Shown one piece after another: positions 25,624 to 34,114 of a stretch of 64,000 nucleotides of DNA. The position numbers and the translations under genes are program-made. The stretch's first letter is position 1. Every line of letters begins with the position of its first letter. The notes beneath the pieces were generated by a model. That model searched no databases, was not told where the DNA came from, and was given only the letters and a program-made list of their open reading frames with translations. This DNA comes from RYN-230 sp963841695 (GTDB lineage Bacteria > Actinomycetota > Actinomycetes > Streptosporangiales > Streptosporangiaceae), in contig CAWJDQ010000005.1 of NCBI GenBank assembly GCA_963841695.1, positions 124,001 through 188,000 on the forward strand. The letters are read 5' to 3'.

Positions 25624-27064
25624 CCCGCACAGCCTGCCCGGCCCCGGGGTCGGCCTGGGACCAGGACGCGGGCCGGTGATCGCGATCATCGGCGGCGGCG
25701 CCAGCGGCACGCTGACCGCCATCCACGTCCTCCGCGCGGCCGCGGCCCGGCAGTACCCGCTGCGCATCGCGCTGATCGACCGGCTGGGCCGGCACGGGCT
25801 CGGGGAGGCCTACTCGACCGCCTGCCCGGCGCACTTCCTGAACGCGCTCACCGCCCGGATGAGCGCGGTGGCCGGGGATCCGGGCCACCTGCTCCGCTGG
25901 GCCGGCGCGGCCGGGCTCGGCGGCCTGGAGTTCCTGCCCAGGCAGGCGTTCGGCCGCTATCTCCAGGACACGCTGGCGGACGCCCAGCGCCGGGCGGCGC
26001 CGCTGTCCCGGCTCAGCCCGATCACCTCGGAGGTCCTCGCTGTCCGGCCGGGCGCGGCCGGCCGCCCGGTACGGCTCCTGCTGGCCGACGGCACCCTCGA
26101 GGCCGACGTCGCGATCCTGGCCACCGGCAACCGGCCGCCGGCCACGCCGGTCCCCTTCCCGGACAGCCGCTGGTGCATCACGAACCCCTGGGCCCCGGGC
26201 GCCCTGGACGCGGTCCAGGACGGCCGTCCGGTGGTCATCCTGGGCAGCGGGCTGACCATGCTGGACGTGGCCACCGTGGTGACCGCCGACCCGCGGACTA
26301 CGGTCCGGGCCGTGTCGCGGCACGGGATGCTTCCCCAGGTCCACCGGGGCAGCGGCGGCCCGGCCGACGCCATCTGGCTGCCCGCCCTGACGGACACGGG
26401 CGACCCGCTCCGGCTGCCGGAGCTCATCTGGCAGGTCCGGTCGGCCATGGCCAGCCCGCCCAACCACTGGCAGGACGTGGTGGACGCGGTGCGGCCGCAC
26501 GTGCCCAGCCTCTGGCGGCGGCTGCCGGACGGGGACAAGCGGCTGTTCCTGCGGCACGTGGCCCGCTACTGGGAGGTGCACCGGCACCGGATGCCGCCGG
26601 CCACCGCCCGGCGGATCACCGAGCTGCGCTGCACCGGGCGGCTGTCCGTGCTGCGGGGCCAGGTCACCGGGATCACCGAGAGTCCCGGACGGGCGCCGGA
26701 GCGGCTGAGCATCCGGGTGGACCAGGACGGGTCCGTCACCGACCTGGCCGCCGGCTGGCTGATCAACGCGACCGGCCCGGGTGCCGACCTCACCCGGACC
26801 GACGACCCGCTGCTGCGGGACCTGCTCGGCCGGGGCCTGGCCCGGCCGGATCCGCTCCGGCTCGGACTGGACGCCGGCCCGGACGGCGCCGTGCTGGACG
26901 CCGCGGGCACGCCCAGCGCCACCCTGTTCACGCTCGGACCGACACTGCGCGGGGTCCGCTACGAGACGACCGCGATCCCGGAGATCCGGGACCAGGCGGC
27001 AGCCCTGGCCGACCTGCTGACCGCGGCATCCCAGGTCCGCGAGGATCCGGGCAGCGCCGCCTGA
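25613..27064 (+). CDS. FAD/NAD(P)-binding protein in the organosulfur operon
   Basis: A 483-residue oxidoreductase-like protein. The N-terminal dinucleotide motif is IAIIGGGASGTLTAIHVL (~23-40), an FAD-NAD(P)-binding (NAD_binding_9-like) signature, followed by HGLGEAYSTACPAHFLNALT. A second nucleotide motif, VVILGSGLTMLDVATVV, sits near 215. The C-terminal WLINATGPGADLTR and GVRYETTAIPEIRDQAAALADLL complete the fold. No reaction is known for this group. Its overlap with the flavin reductase (ATG 25613) and the operon position suggest a role in oxidising or handling organosulfur intermediates. A 15-bp repeat follows across its stop. Confidence 0.8.
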   Translation: MTASPHSLPGPGVGLGPGRGPVIAIIGGGASGTLTAIHVLRAAAARQYPLRIALIDRLGRHGLGEAYSTACPAHFLNALTARMSAVAGDPGHLLRWAGAAGLGGLEFLPRQAFGRYLQDTLADAQRRAAPLSRLSPITSEVLAVRPGAAGRPVRLLLADGTLEADVAILATGNRPPATPVPFPDSRWCITNPWAPGALDAVQDGRPVVILGSGLTMLDVATVVTADPRTTVRAVSRHGMLPQVHRGSGGPADAIWLPALTDTGDPLRLPELIWQVRSAMASPPNHWQDVVDAVRPHVPSLWRRLPDGDKRLFLRHVARYWEVHRHRMPPATARRITELRCTGRLSVLRGQVTGITESPGRAPERLSIRVDQDGSVTDLAAGWLINATGPGADLTRTDDPLLRDLLGRGLARPDPLRLGLDAGPDGAVLDAAGTPSATLFTLGPTLRGVRYETTAIPEIRDQAAALADLLTAASQVREDPGSAA

Positions 27065-27091
27065 GCCGGCGCCGCCTGAGCCAGCGCCGCG
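27053..27091. repeat. 15-bp tandem duplication across a stop codon
   Basis: RGCGCCGCCTGAGCC occurs at 27053-27067 and 27068-27082 with a partial third copy. The first copy carries the TGA of the FAD/NAD(P)-binding gene. Confidence 0.75.
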
Positions 27092-27122
27092 TAAATCAGT
27101 CCGGTGCCGGGCCCGGGGCCCT

Positions 27123-27128
27123 TACAGT
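27123..27128 (+). promoter_or_regulatory. -10 element of the lyase gene, leaderless type
   Basis: TACAGT, then GACGCC, then the ATG at 27135. This suggests that the gene has its own promoter and is not simply the end of the organosulfur operon. Confidence 0.45.
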
Positions 27129-27134
27129 GACGCC

Positions 27135-28044
27135 ATGACGATCCCGGCGGCCAGCGCCGATCAGGCCCGTGCCGGTCAAGCCCGTGCCGGTCAAGCCCGT
27201 GCCGGTCAAGCCCGTGCCGGTCAAGCCAGCGCAGTCCAGATCCAGGCCGAGCGGGCACGCGCCTTCCGCGCCCTGCACCAGGGCCCCGGCCCGCTGCTTC
27301 TGCCCAACCCCTGGGATGTGGGATCGGCCCGGCTGCTGGCGTCGCTGGGCTTCGCCGCGCTGGCCACGACGAGCGGCGGTTTCGCGGCCACGCTGGGGCG
27401 CCCGGACGGGGCGGTCACCCGGGACGAGGCGCTGGGGCACGCGGCGGCGATCGCCGCCGCGACCCCGCTGCCGGTCTCGGCCGATCTGGAGAACGCGTTC
27501 GCCGACGAGCCGGCCGCCGTCGCCGAGACCATCCGGCTCGCCGCCGCGGCCGGGCTGGCCGGCTGCTCGGTGGAGGACTTCACCCGCCGGCCGGGCGAGC
27601 CCATTTACGAGCTGGGCCTGGCCCGCGACCGGGTGGCCGCCGCGGGCCGCCGCGGCGCCCGGGCCGCTGGTGCTGACCGCCCGCGCCGAGAACTACCTGC
27701 ACGGCCAGCCGGACCTGGCCGACACCATCCAGCGCCTGCAGGCGTACCAGGAGGCGGGTGCGGACGTGCTGTACGCGCCCGGGCTGACCAGCCTGGCCGA
27801 CATCCGCACCGTGGTCAGCTCGGTGGACCGGCCGGTGAACGTCCTCACCCTGCCGGGCACCCCGTCCGTGCCGCAGCTCGCCGCGGCGGGCGTGCGCCGG
27901 ATCTCAGTGGGCTCGGCGTTCTCCAATGCCGCGCTCGGCGCGGTGGTGTCCGCCGCCCGCGAACTGCGCGAACAGGGCACCTATAGCTTCCTGGACCAGG
28001 CCGCGATCGGCCGCGCGGCCGCTGCCCCGGCCTTCCGCTCCTGA
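27135..28044 (+). CDS. Isocitrate lyase/PEP mutase superfamily protein (PrpB-like), one frameshift
   Basis: About 300 residues of TIM-barrel lyase. The family cleaves or mutates 2-hydroxy- or phospho-acids with Mg2+. Seen: PLLLPNPWDVGSARLLASLG, LATTSGGFAATLGRPDG, PVSADLENAF (metal-binding DLE), GCSVEDFTRRPGEPIYELG and, after a shift, LTARAENYLHG and GADVLYAPGL. The catalytic KKCGH loop of true isocitrate lyase is absent, so it is closer to the carboxyvinyl-phosphonate/oxaloacetate-hydrolase-like group. A one-base excess near 27641 breaks the frame. The N-terminus carries four copies of QARAG coded by 15-bp repeats. Confidence 0.83.
27165..27224. repeat. Four identical 15-bp tandem repeats in the lyase 5' region
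   Basis: GCCCGTGCCGGTCAA is repeated four times without change, starting at 27165, 27180, 27195 and 27210. It encodes ARAGQ units just after the start codon. Confidence 0.95.
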
Positions 28045-28079
28045 CGTCCGGCGGCCCCGACCGGCCCCGGGGGCGAGGG

Positions 28080-28351
28080 TCAGCCGCCGACCTGGGTCGC
28101 CTCGGCTAGGATATCGACGATCGTGGCACCGCCTCTGGCGCATCGGGACCCGCCGCGCGGACCGTGATCTGCTGACCGCTGGTCGCACCGAGCCCCATGA
28201 CGGCAAGCACGCTCTTGGCGTCGGCGCAGCTCGCACCCAGCATCAGCTCGACGGCGGACTCGAACTTGGCCGCCGCCACGGCCAGTGACCCGGCCGGCCG
28301 GGCGTGCAGGTCGCCGGCCAGCGTGATCGCGGCCTCACAGCTTTCTGGCAT
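28080..28351 (-). CDS. HPr-like phosphocarrier of the Dha PTS, frameshifted near its end
   Basis: About 90 residues. HPr passes phosphate from Enzyme I to an EIIA. The active histidine lies in GDLHARPAGSLAVAAA (~17) and the second conserved region is CADAKSVLAVMGLGATSG, where the usual regulatory serine context is changed. A missing base near 28126-28133 breaks the frame; the continuing frame reads ATIVDILAEATQVGG and stops at 28080. The ATG at 28351 overlaps the end of dhaM by 17 bases, so the two are coupled. In E. coli HPr is fused within DhaM; here it is separate. Confidence 0.85.
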
Positions 28352-28740
28352 GTCGTGCCTCCTCGGCCGCGCTCAGCACCGCCTTGACGTCCCCCGCCGG
28401 AGGCCGCGGCGACCGTCGCTGCGACCGCGCCCTCCACGAACGGAGCGTCGGCAACGGCGACCGGCTCAGGGAGATCCTGCGACTCCGACAGCAGCGCGCG
28501 GACCGTGAGCACCGAGCTTCCGATATCGGGCAGGATGACCACGCCAGCTCCGGCGTCGGCGAGCCGGAGCGCGTCCTGGACCTTGGCGATGCTGGTCCCC
28601 AGGCGGCCGTCATCCGTCCCGCCGGCGGCGACGATGGTCACCGTCCCGCCGCCGATCTGCCCGGCGAGCTCGGCGGTACCCTCGGCCAGCGCCGCGCTGT
28701 GCGATACGAGGACGATCCCTACTTTCGCTTCGTCACTCAT
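28335..28740 (-). CDS. dhaM: DhaM EIIA-type phosphotransfer domain, one frameshift
   Basis: About 134 residues. DhaM-EIIA carries phosphate to the ADP bound on DhaL. The N-terminus KVGIVLVSHSAALAEGTAEL has the phosphorylated histidine in VSHS (~14). IVAAGGTDDGRLGTSIAKVQ and GVVILPDIGSSVLTVRALL are family hallmarks. A one-base excess near 28390-28400 shifts the frame; the correct frame ends DVKAVLSAAEEARHARKL at 28335. This is EIIA only, without the HPr and Enzyme I domains of the enterobacterial fusion. It is divergent from the IclR gene, with a shared 41-bp control region. Confidence 0.87.
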
Positions 28741-28756
28741 GCTCTATCCTGAATCG

Positions 28757-28774
28757 TGTTCGACATTACCGAAA
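28757..28774. promoter_or_regulatory. Candidate IclR operator between dhaM and the iclR gene
   Basis: GTTCGACATTACCGAAA contains TTCG-N7-CGAA and shares GTTCGACA with a longer palindrome at 33264-33280 upstream of dhaK. Position in the divergent 41-bp gap fits autoregulation. Confidence 0.5.
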
Positions 28775-28781
28775 GGATTCC

Positions 28782-29564
28782 ATGATCCAGTCTGTGGAGC
28801 GCGCGGCCGCGATTCTCGGTGCACTCGGCTCCGGTACGCCGCGCCTGGGCGTGACTGAGATTGCCGATCGGGTCGGGCTGGCCAAGCCCACCGTCTACGG
28901 GCTGCTGCGCACGCTGGAGAAGCACGATCTCGTGGCGCAGGACCCGGATACGCGGCAAATACTGCCTGGGTCCCGGCGTCCTGCTGCTCGGCAACGCCTA
29001 CCTGGACGGCTCCGAGCTGCGCTCCCGGTCGCTGCTGTGGGCCGGGGCACTCGCCCAGCGGGCGAACGAGGCGGTCTGGGTCGCGACCTTGTCCGGCGTC
29101 GCGGGCGATCGTGCTGCACCACGTATTCCGGCCCGACAACACGGTGCAGATCCTCGAGGTGGGCGCCGCCATCCCGTGGCACGCCTGTGCGCTCGGGCAG
29201 GCGATCGTCGCGTACCTGCCCGCGGCAGCCACTGCCCACGCCACCTCCGGTGACCTGGTGCCCTTGACCGGCCGGACCAAGACGACGAAGGCCGCCCTGA
29301 GCAGGGCTCTGGCCCAGGTCCGCAAGCGCGGCTACGCCGTGGAGGACCAGGAGGCCACGGTGGGCGACGCCGGGAGTGGCCGCGCCGATCATGAACCGGG
29401 ACGGTGTGGTCTGCGGTTCGATCGGCGTCGTCGGGCCGGCCGAGCGGCTGCTGGCCCCGGCGACCAGGCGAGAACTCGCGCGGGCGGTGGTCGAGACCGC
29501 GCGCTCGGTGTCCAGGGACCTGGGCGCGGGTCGCGGCGCCAGCGGGGTGTCCGCGCTCAGCTGA
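28782..29564 (+). CDS. IclR-family regulator of the Dha/glycerol cluster, three frameshifts
   Basis: About 260 residues. The winged helix (IQSVERAAAILGALGSGTPR, LGVTEIADRVGLAKPTVYGL LRTLE region) leads to an IclR effector domain (KYCLGPGVLLLGNAYL, IVLHHVFRPDNTVQILEVGA, WHACALGQAIVAYLP). Three one-base excesses (near 28955, 29105 and 29372) split it; removing them gives one continuous protein ending SGVSALS. IclR-type GylR regulates glycerol genes in Streptomyces, which suits the neighbours. The ATG at 28782 follows AAGGATTCC. It is divergent from dhaM and convergent with ptsI (two-base gap). Confidence 0.85.
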
Positions 29565-29566
29565 GG

Positions 29567-31313
29567 TCATGGCGGCGGCACCAGCTTCCACACCTCGTCC
29601 GCGGTCGAGGCGCGCAGAGCCTCGTCCGCCAGCGCCGCGCAGGCCGCGGTGTCGAGGTCGGCCAGCCAGGACCGGACCCGCTGCACCCGCGCCGCCGGAA
29701 CGCTGAGCCGGTCCACGCCGACGCCGATGAGCAGCGGCAGAACCAGCGGATCTGCGGCCGAGTCGCCGCATACCGAGACCGGGATGCCGGCCTGCCGCCC
29801 GGCGGCAGCGACGCGGGAGATCAGGGCTAGCACCTGCGGGTGTGCCGCGAGAGCCGGCTTCGCCGCCGGATCCCGCCGGTCAAGCCCGAGCACCTGACCG
29901 GTCAGGTCGTTGGTCCCGATCGAGAAGAAGTCGACCGCGGGCGCGAATGTCTCGGCCGCGGCGGCGGCGGTCTGCAGCTCCACCATGATCCCGACCGGCG
30001 GCAGGTCGGTGCCGACGGCGGCGGCCGTCTGGGTCAGGACAGCACGCGACCCGGCTCACCTCATCGAGCGAGCTGACCATGGGAATCAGCACCGCGAGCT
30101 TCGCGCGGCGGCCGGCCTCCAGCACGGCGCGCAGCTGATCGCCAAGCGCGGTGCGGTGCGCGAGCAGGGCCGCCAGGCCAGCCGCCCCAGCCGGGCGGCC
30201 CGCACCGTGGACGTCGGCACCAGCGGAAACGGCACCAGCGGAGCTCGCGCTGCTGGCGGCTGCGCGGCCATCCGGGGACTGCGCGGTCTTGGCCAGGAAC
30301 GGCGGAATCTTGTCGCCGGAGAAGTCGAGCAGCCGGACCGTGGCCACCCGGCCTGCCAGCAGGTCGAGTATCGGTGCTAGCTGCGCTCGGTGGTCGGCCA
30401 GCGTCGGCCAGGCGAGCGCGTCGGTGTAGGGGATCTCGGTGCGGAGCAGCCCGACCCCCTGGCGCCCGCGGCCAGCCCGCGCCGGGTCTCGGCCGCCGAG
30501 GCGACGTTGCACAGGACAGTGATCTCGCGCCCGTCAGCGGTGCGGGCGGGCGCGTACGCGCTGCGGGCGGGCGCGTGCGGCCGGGACTCGGCCGCCTGCC
30601 GCGCGCCGTTTCCTGCCGCGCGCTCTCACGAGGTCAGCCGCGCCGGGGCCGACGATGAGCTCACCGGAGTCGGCATCCAGCACGCCGAGCTGGCCGGCCG
30701 GCACGGCCAGGACGGCCGGGTCCACTCCGGCGATCATCGGCACGCCGAGGCCGCGCGCGATGATCGCCGCGTGCGAGCTGGCGCCGCCTGCCACCGAGAC
30801 CGCGCCCACCAGCCCGGCCTCGGCCAGCTCGATCAGGTCGGCCGGGCTCACCTCATGGCGGACCAGGATGAAGTCGCCGGCCGGACGCGGCGTCTCGGCC
30901 GCGCTGGCCGAGAACGTCAAGAACGGCATGTGCGACCTGGCGGACATCGCCGGCCCGCTCGGCCAGCTCGGGAGTTGGCCAGCCTCGAGCACCGCGGCCT
31001 GCGCCTCGGCTGCATCCCGCACCGCCGGTGGCAGCGCTCGGTCCGCCGCGCACCGCTGCCACAGCGGGCTCCACCAGGCGGGGTCGGCGGCGATGAGGGC
31101 CGCCGACCTCGATGATGGCCGCCTCTTCCACGCGCCCGGCCGCGCGCAGCCGGTCCGCCAGCGCAGACCGCTCCGCAGCCACCGTGGCGAACGCGGCCCT
31201 GACCTCGTCGGGCGTGGCCCTGCTGACCGTGTCCACGTCGGCGATGTAGATGGCGCCCGTGGCCGATGCCCTCGGAGACGGGCAGGCCCCGTGAACTGCA
31301 TGGACGCGCTCAT
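29567..31313 (-). CDS. PTS Enzyme I of the Dha system, about seven frameshifts
   Basis: About 575 residues once shifts are removed. Enzyme I takes phosphate from PEP and gives it to HPr. Reading across frames: MQFTGLPVSEG at the start, the helical HPr-binding part, the phospho-histidine motif GGASSHAAIIARGLGVPMIA (~190), the PEP domain GVGLLRTEIPY, RLLDFSGDKIPPFL, then VDFFSIGTNDLTGQVLGLDR and GIPVSVCGDSAADPLVLPLL. Indels lie near 31290, 31260, 31100, 30975, 30900, 30630, 30450 and 30050. Catalytic residues are all present. The ATG at 31313 overlaps the dhaL stop (ATGA). The cluster thus has its own dedicated phosphoryl donor chain. Confidence 0.85.
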
Positions 31314-31946
31314 CGGGCCTGCCGGAGCGCGACGTCGCGCAGCGCGTGCAGGATCAGCGCGGTCGACGCCGCGCCCGGGTCTTCGTGCCCGACGCTGCGC
31401 GGGCCGAGGTAGCTGGCCCGGCCCTTGAGCGCCTGCATCGAGATCGTGGCCTGTGCTCCGGCGTCGGCGGCGTCGGTGAGCGCGGCGAAGGCGTCGGCCG
31501 GCGGCGCCCCTGCCGCGACGGCCTTGCTGAACGCGCTACTGCCGGGGCGAGCGCGTCCACCATGGTCTTCTCGCCTTCGCGTGCCGCGCCGAGTTTCTGG
31601 ACCCCGGCCAGGGCCGCTTCCAGCGCGCCCGCCAGCGCGGGCAGGTCCACCTCGGGCTCGTCCCCGAGCGCCTTGCCTGCCCGCCGGAACGCCGTCCCGT
31701 ACAGCGGGCCGGACGCGCCGCCCACCTTCGAGATCAGCGTCGAGCCGGTGAGCAGCAGCACGGAGGCCGGGCGTCGGCGTGCGGCCTGCGGCCAGCGCCG
31801 CCTCGCACGGCGCTGAACCCGCGGGCCAGGTTGATGCCATGATCGGCATCGCCGATCGCGGCATCGAGCTGGGTGAGGTGGTCGCGCTGGTCTTCGACGA
31901 CCGCTGCTATCTCCGCTATCCATGCGCGGAAGAATCCAGCGTCCAT
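31310..31946 (-). CDS. dhaL: Dihydroxyacetone kinase subunit DhaL (ADP-binding), about three frameshifts
   Basis: About 210 residues. DhaL holds ADP as a fixed cofactor, is phosphorylated by DhaM, and phosphorylates dihydroxyacetone on DhaK. Seen: MDAGFFRAWIAEIAAVVEDQ, the metal/ADP motif LDAAIGDADHGINLARGF (~30-47), then in other frames TLISKVGGASGPLYGTAFRR and ISMQALKGRASYLGPRSVGH. Breaks lie near 31813, 31778 and 31540. It starts at ATG 31946, 38 bases after dhaK, and couples to ptsI. Confidence 0.88.
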
Positions 31947-31984
31947 GTGCGCTCCTTGCGGTCCTGGACGATGCGTGTGGGGTT

Positions 31985-32986
31985 CTACCGTCCCCAGCGG
32001 AGGCCGGGCGTGTCCACTGGTGCGTCCCACAGATCGGTCAGCGTGTCGGTGAGCCGGCACACGGTCACCGAGAATCCCTGCATTTCCAGGCTGGTGATGT
32101 AGTTGCCGACCAGGTTCCTGGTGATCCGGGCGCCGCTGGCCGGTGAGGTAGCGCTGCACCTCGTTGATAGACGCCGTACAGCTCGATCAGCGGCGTCCCG
32201 CCCATGCCGTTGACCATGACGAGGAGGTCGCCGGTCAGCGGCATGTCGGCGTGGATCGCGTCCATGCCGATCGCGGTGATCGTCGCTGCGCCGTCGCAGC
32301 GGCGCCCGGGTGCGGCCAGGCTCGCCGTGGATGCCGATGCCGAGCTCGATCTCCTGCTCGGCGAGCTCGAAGGTGGGCTTGCCTGCCGCGGGGACCGTGC
32401 AGGAGGTCAGCGCGACGCCGAAGGACCTGCTGCGCTCGTTGACCTCGGCAGCGCGACCGCCGCGACGTCGGCCAGCGGGGCGCCGCGCTCGGCCAGCGCC
32501 CCGGCGATCTTCTCCACGAAGACGGTCGCGCCGGTCGCCGCGGCGGCCCGGCGGTGTAGAGCGAGTCCTGCACCGCGACGTCGTCGTTGACCACGACCGG
32601 GGCGACCTCGATGCCCTCGTCCTCGGCCAGCTCGGCGGCCATCTGGAAGTTGAGCACGTCGCCGGTGTAGTTCTTCACGATGTGCAGCACGCCGGCGCCG
32701 CCGTTGACCGCCTTGGTGGCCACGAGCATCTGGTCGGGGACCGGCGAGGTGAAGACCTCGCCCGCGCAGGCGGCGTCGAGCATGCCGTAGCCGACGAAAC
32801 CGCCGTGCAGCGGCTCGTGGCCGGAGCCGCCGCCCGGACACCAGGCCCACTTTGCCCTGGCGTCGGGCCGTCGGCCCGGACGATGACCTTGTTCTCGATG
32901 TCCACCGCGAGCGAAGGATGGGCGGCGGCCATGCCGGCCAGCGCGTCGGTCACCACGGTGTCGGGGGAGTTGATGAGCTTCTTCAT
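31985..32986 (-). CDS. dhaK: Dihydroxyacetone kinase subunit DhaK (substrate-binding), many frameshifts
   Basis: About 330 residues. DhaK binds dihydroxyacetone covalently through a histidine. Pieces in order: MKKLINSPDTVVTDALAGMA, then GGGSGHEPLHGGFVGYGMLD (phosphate site), VLHIVKNYTGDVLNFQMAAE, FVEKIAGALAERGAPLADVA, ELGIGIHGEPGR with the substrate-binding His, VNGMGGTPLIELY and NLVGNYITSLEMQGFSVTVC. Breaks occur near 32862, 32840, 32550, 32440, 32310, 32176 and 32140. All functional motifs survive. First gene of the dhaK-dhaL-ptsI set; the probable IclR operator lies about 280 bp upstream. Confidence 0.88.
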
Positions 32987-33263
32987 GCGATGCCTTCCCG
33001 GAACTATTCGGTGCTGAGGGTCGGTCGGCAGGGCTGACCATGACGGCCCCCGGGCCACCCGGCCCGGGCTGGCCGACGAGCAGAACGTACCCATGACGGG
33101 GCCCGCGACCATGCCGGGCCGCCGGGCGCGCGGGGCGAGGCCGTCCGCGCACAGCCGCGGAGCACCATCATCGGCGGGGCGACGGGGTCGCCGGCCGGTT
33201 CGTCGCAGCACGGCATGCGGCGGTCTCACCTCCCCCTCGAGCTGAGCGAAGCCTTGGAATGTT

Positions 33264-33280
33264 GTTCGACACTGTGGAAC
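33264..33280. promoter_or_regulatory. Candidate IclR operator upstream of dhaK
   Basis: GTTCGACACTGTGGAAC is a 17-bp inverted repeat with seven of eight pairs matching around a central C. It shares GTTCGACA with the site between dhaM and iclR. The flanks are AT-rich, as expected of a promoter. Confidence 0.6.
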
Positions 33281-33844
33281 AGCATTTCAGTTGGAAAATA
33301 AGCCTGTAACACCCGGCCGTCAAGAGTTCCGGCGACCGCCCACCTGCCCGGGCGGCCACGCGGTGCCCGCTGCCAGCCAGGCCCCGCCGGGCCGCCCGCC
33401 GAGCCCTCCTTGCCCCGGTTTCCTCGGCCGACCGCATGGTCAGGGCCGTTTCCGGGCTACGCCACCGGAGGCTGGTGCCACCTCCGCCGACCAGGGCCGC
33501 ACCTGCGCCGGCCTACCCGGCGCGACGGGCTTCCTGGGCGGCACGCGGGTGTCCCCTGTTCGGATTTTACCAAAACTTTACTCCTGACCCATTGCCGGTC
33601 GATCCGCTAAGTCGTAGTTTCATCCTGACCAGATCATTTCGCGAGTGCCCGGGAGGCCGTGGGATGGCATCGTCCACGTCGCGGCCGGCCGCCAGGCCGG
33701 CGGGCTGCCCTGGTATCCGCGAGCCCCGAGCGCCCCATCACCGGCCCGGCGACCGGGCGGCCTCGTACCCGTACCGCCCAGGCAGATCCTGGCTTCTCGC
33801 CGGCTGACCACAGACCAGTCCACCTGCTACTCAAGGAGGAGAGC

Positions 33845-33997
33845 ATGCCGGATTTCACCGGCGCGATCGGCCGGCCGGGACACCGCTAGCACCCTGTTGA
33901 CGATGTTGACCACTCCGGGATCTCAGCGGCCAAGCGCAGCCCGGGTCGAGCAGTCCGGCGGGGGCCGGGAGCGGACCGTTTCGCTGACCCAGCCGGG
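33845..33997 (+). pseudogene. Decayed duplicate of the glpK 5' end
   Basis: AAGGAGGAGAGC then ATGCCGGATTTC matches the glpK ribosome site and first codons at 35174-35197. Similarity continues with indels: AGCACCCTGTTGACGAT against AGCACCCGGTTCATGAT, GACCACTCCGG in both, and GGGAGCGGACCG at the end (35339-35350 in glpK). The frame stops after 14 codons (MPDFTGAIGRPGHR) and about 60 bases of the glpK region are missing. It looks like a relic of a duplicated or replaced glycerol kinase gene. Confidence 0.6.
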
Positions 33998-34114
33998 AAT
34001 CGGTGGGGGCTGAGGACACCCGGTTCAGCCCCGTCAGGAGCACGAATCAGCGAAAACAACGGTCGCGTGGCCGCCTTACGGCCACCGCTTGACCAGCACA
34101 GCAAAGGGACGGAA

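Larger units (their letters stand above)
32987..34114. other. Long non-coding stretch between dhaK and glpF
   Basis: About 1.1 kb with no intact gene. It holds the IclR-like palindrome at 33264, an AT-rich patch at 33555-33640 that may contain the glp promoter, and a decayed glpK 5' end at 33845-33997. A 47-codon frame from ATG 33664 has a GGGAGG site but no recognisable product. I see nothing else. Confidence 0.5.

Noticed and set aside
33664..33807. A 47-codon frame with a GGGAGG site upstream of the glpK relic
   Set aside because: Low-complexity product without family likeness; nothing but the ribosome site supports it.
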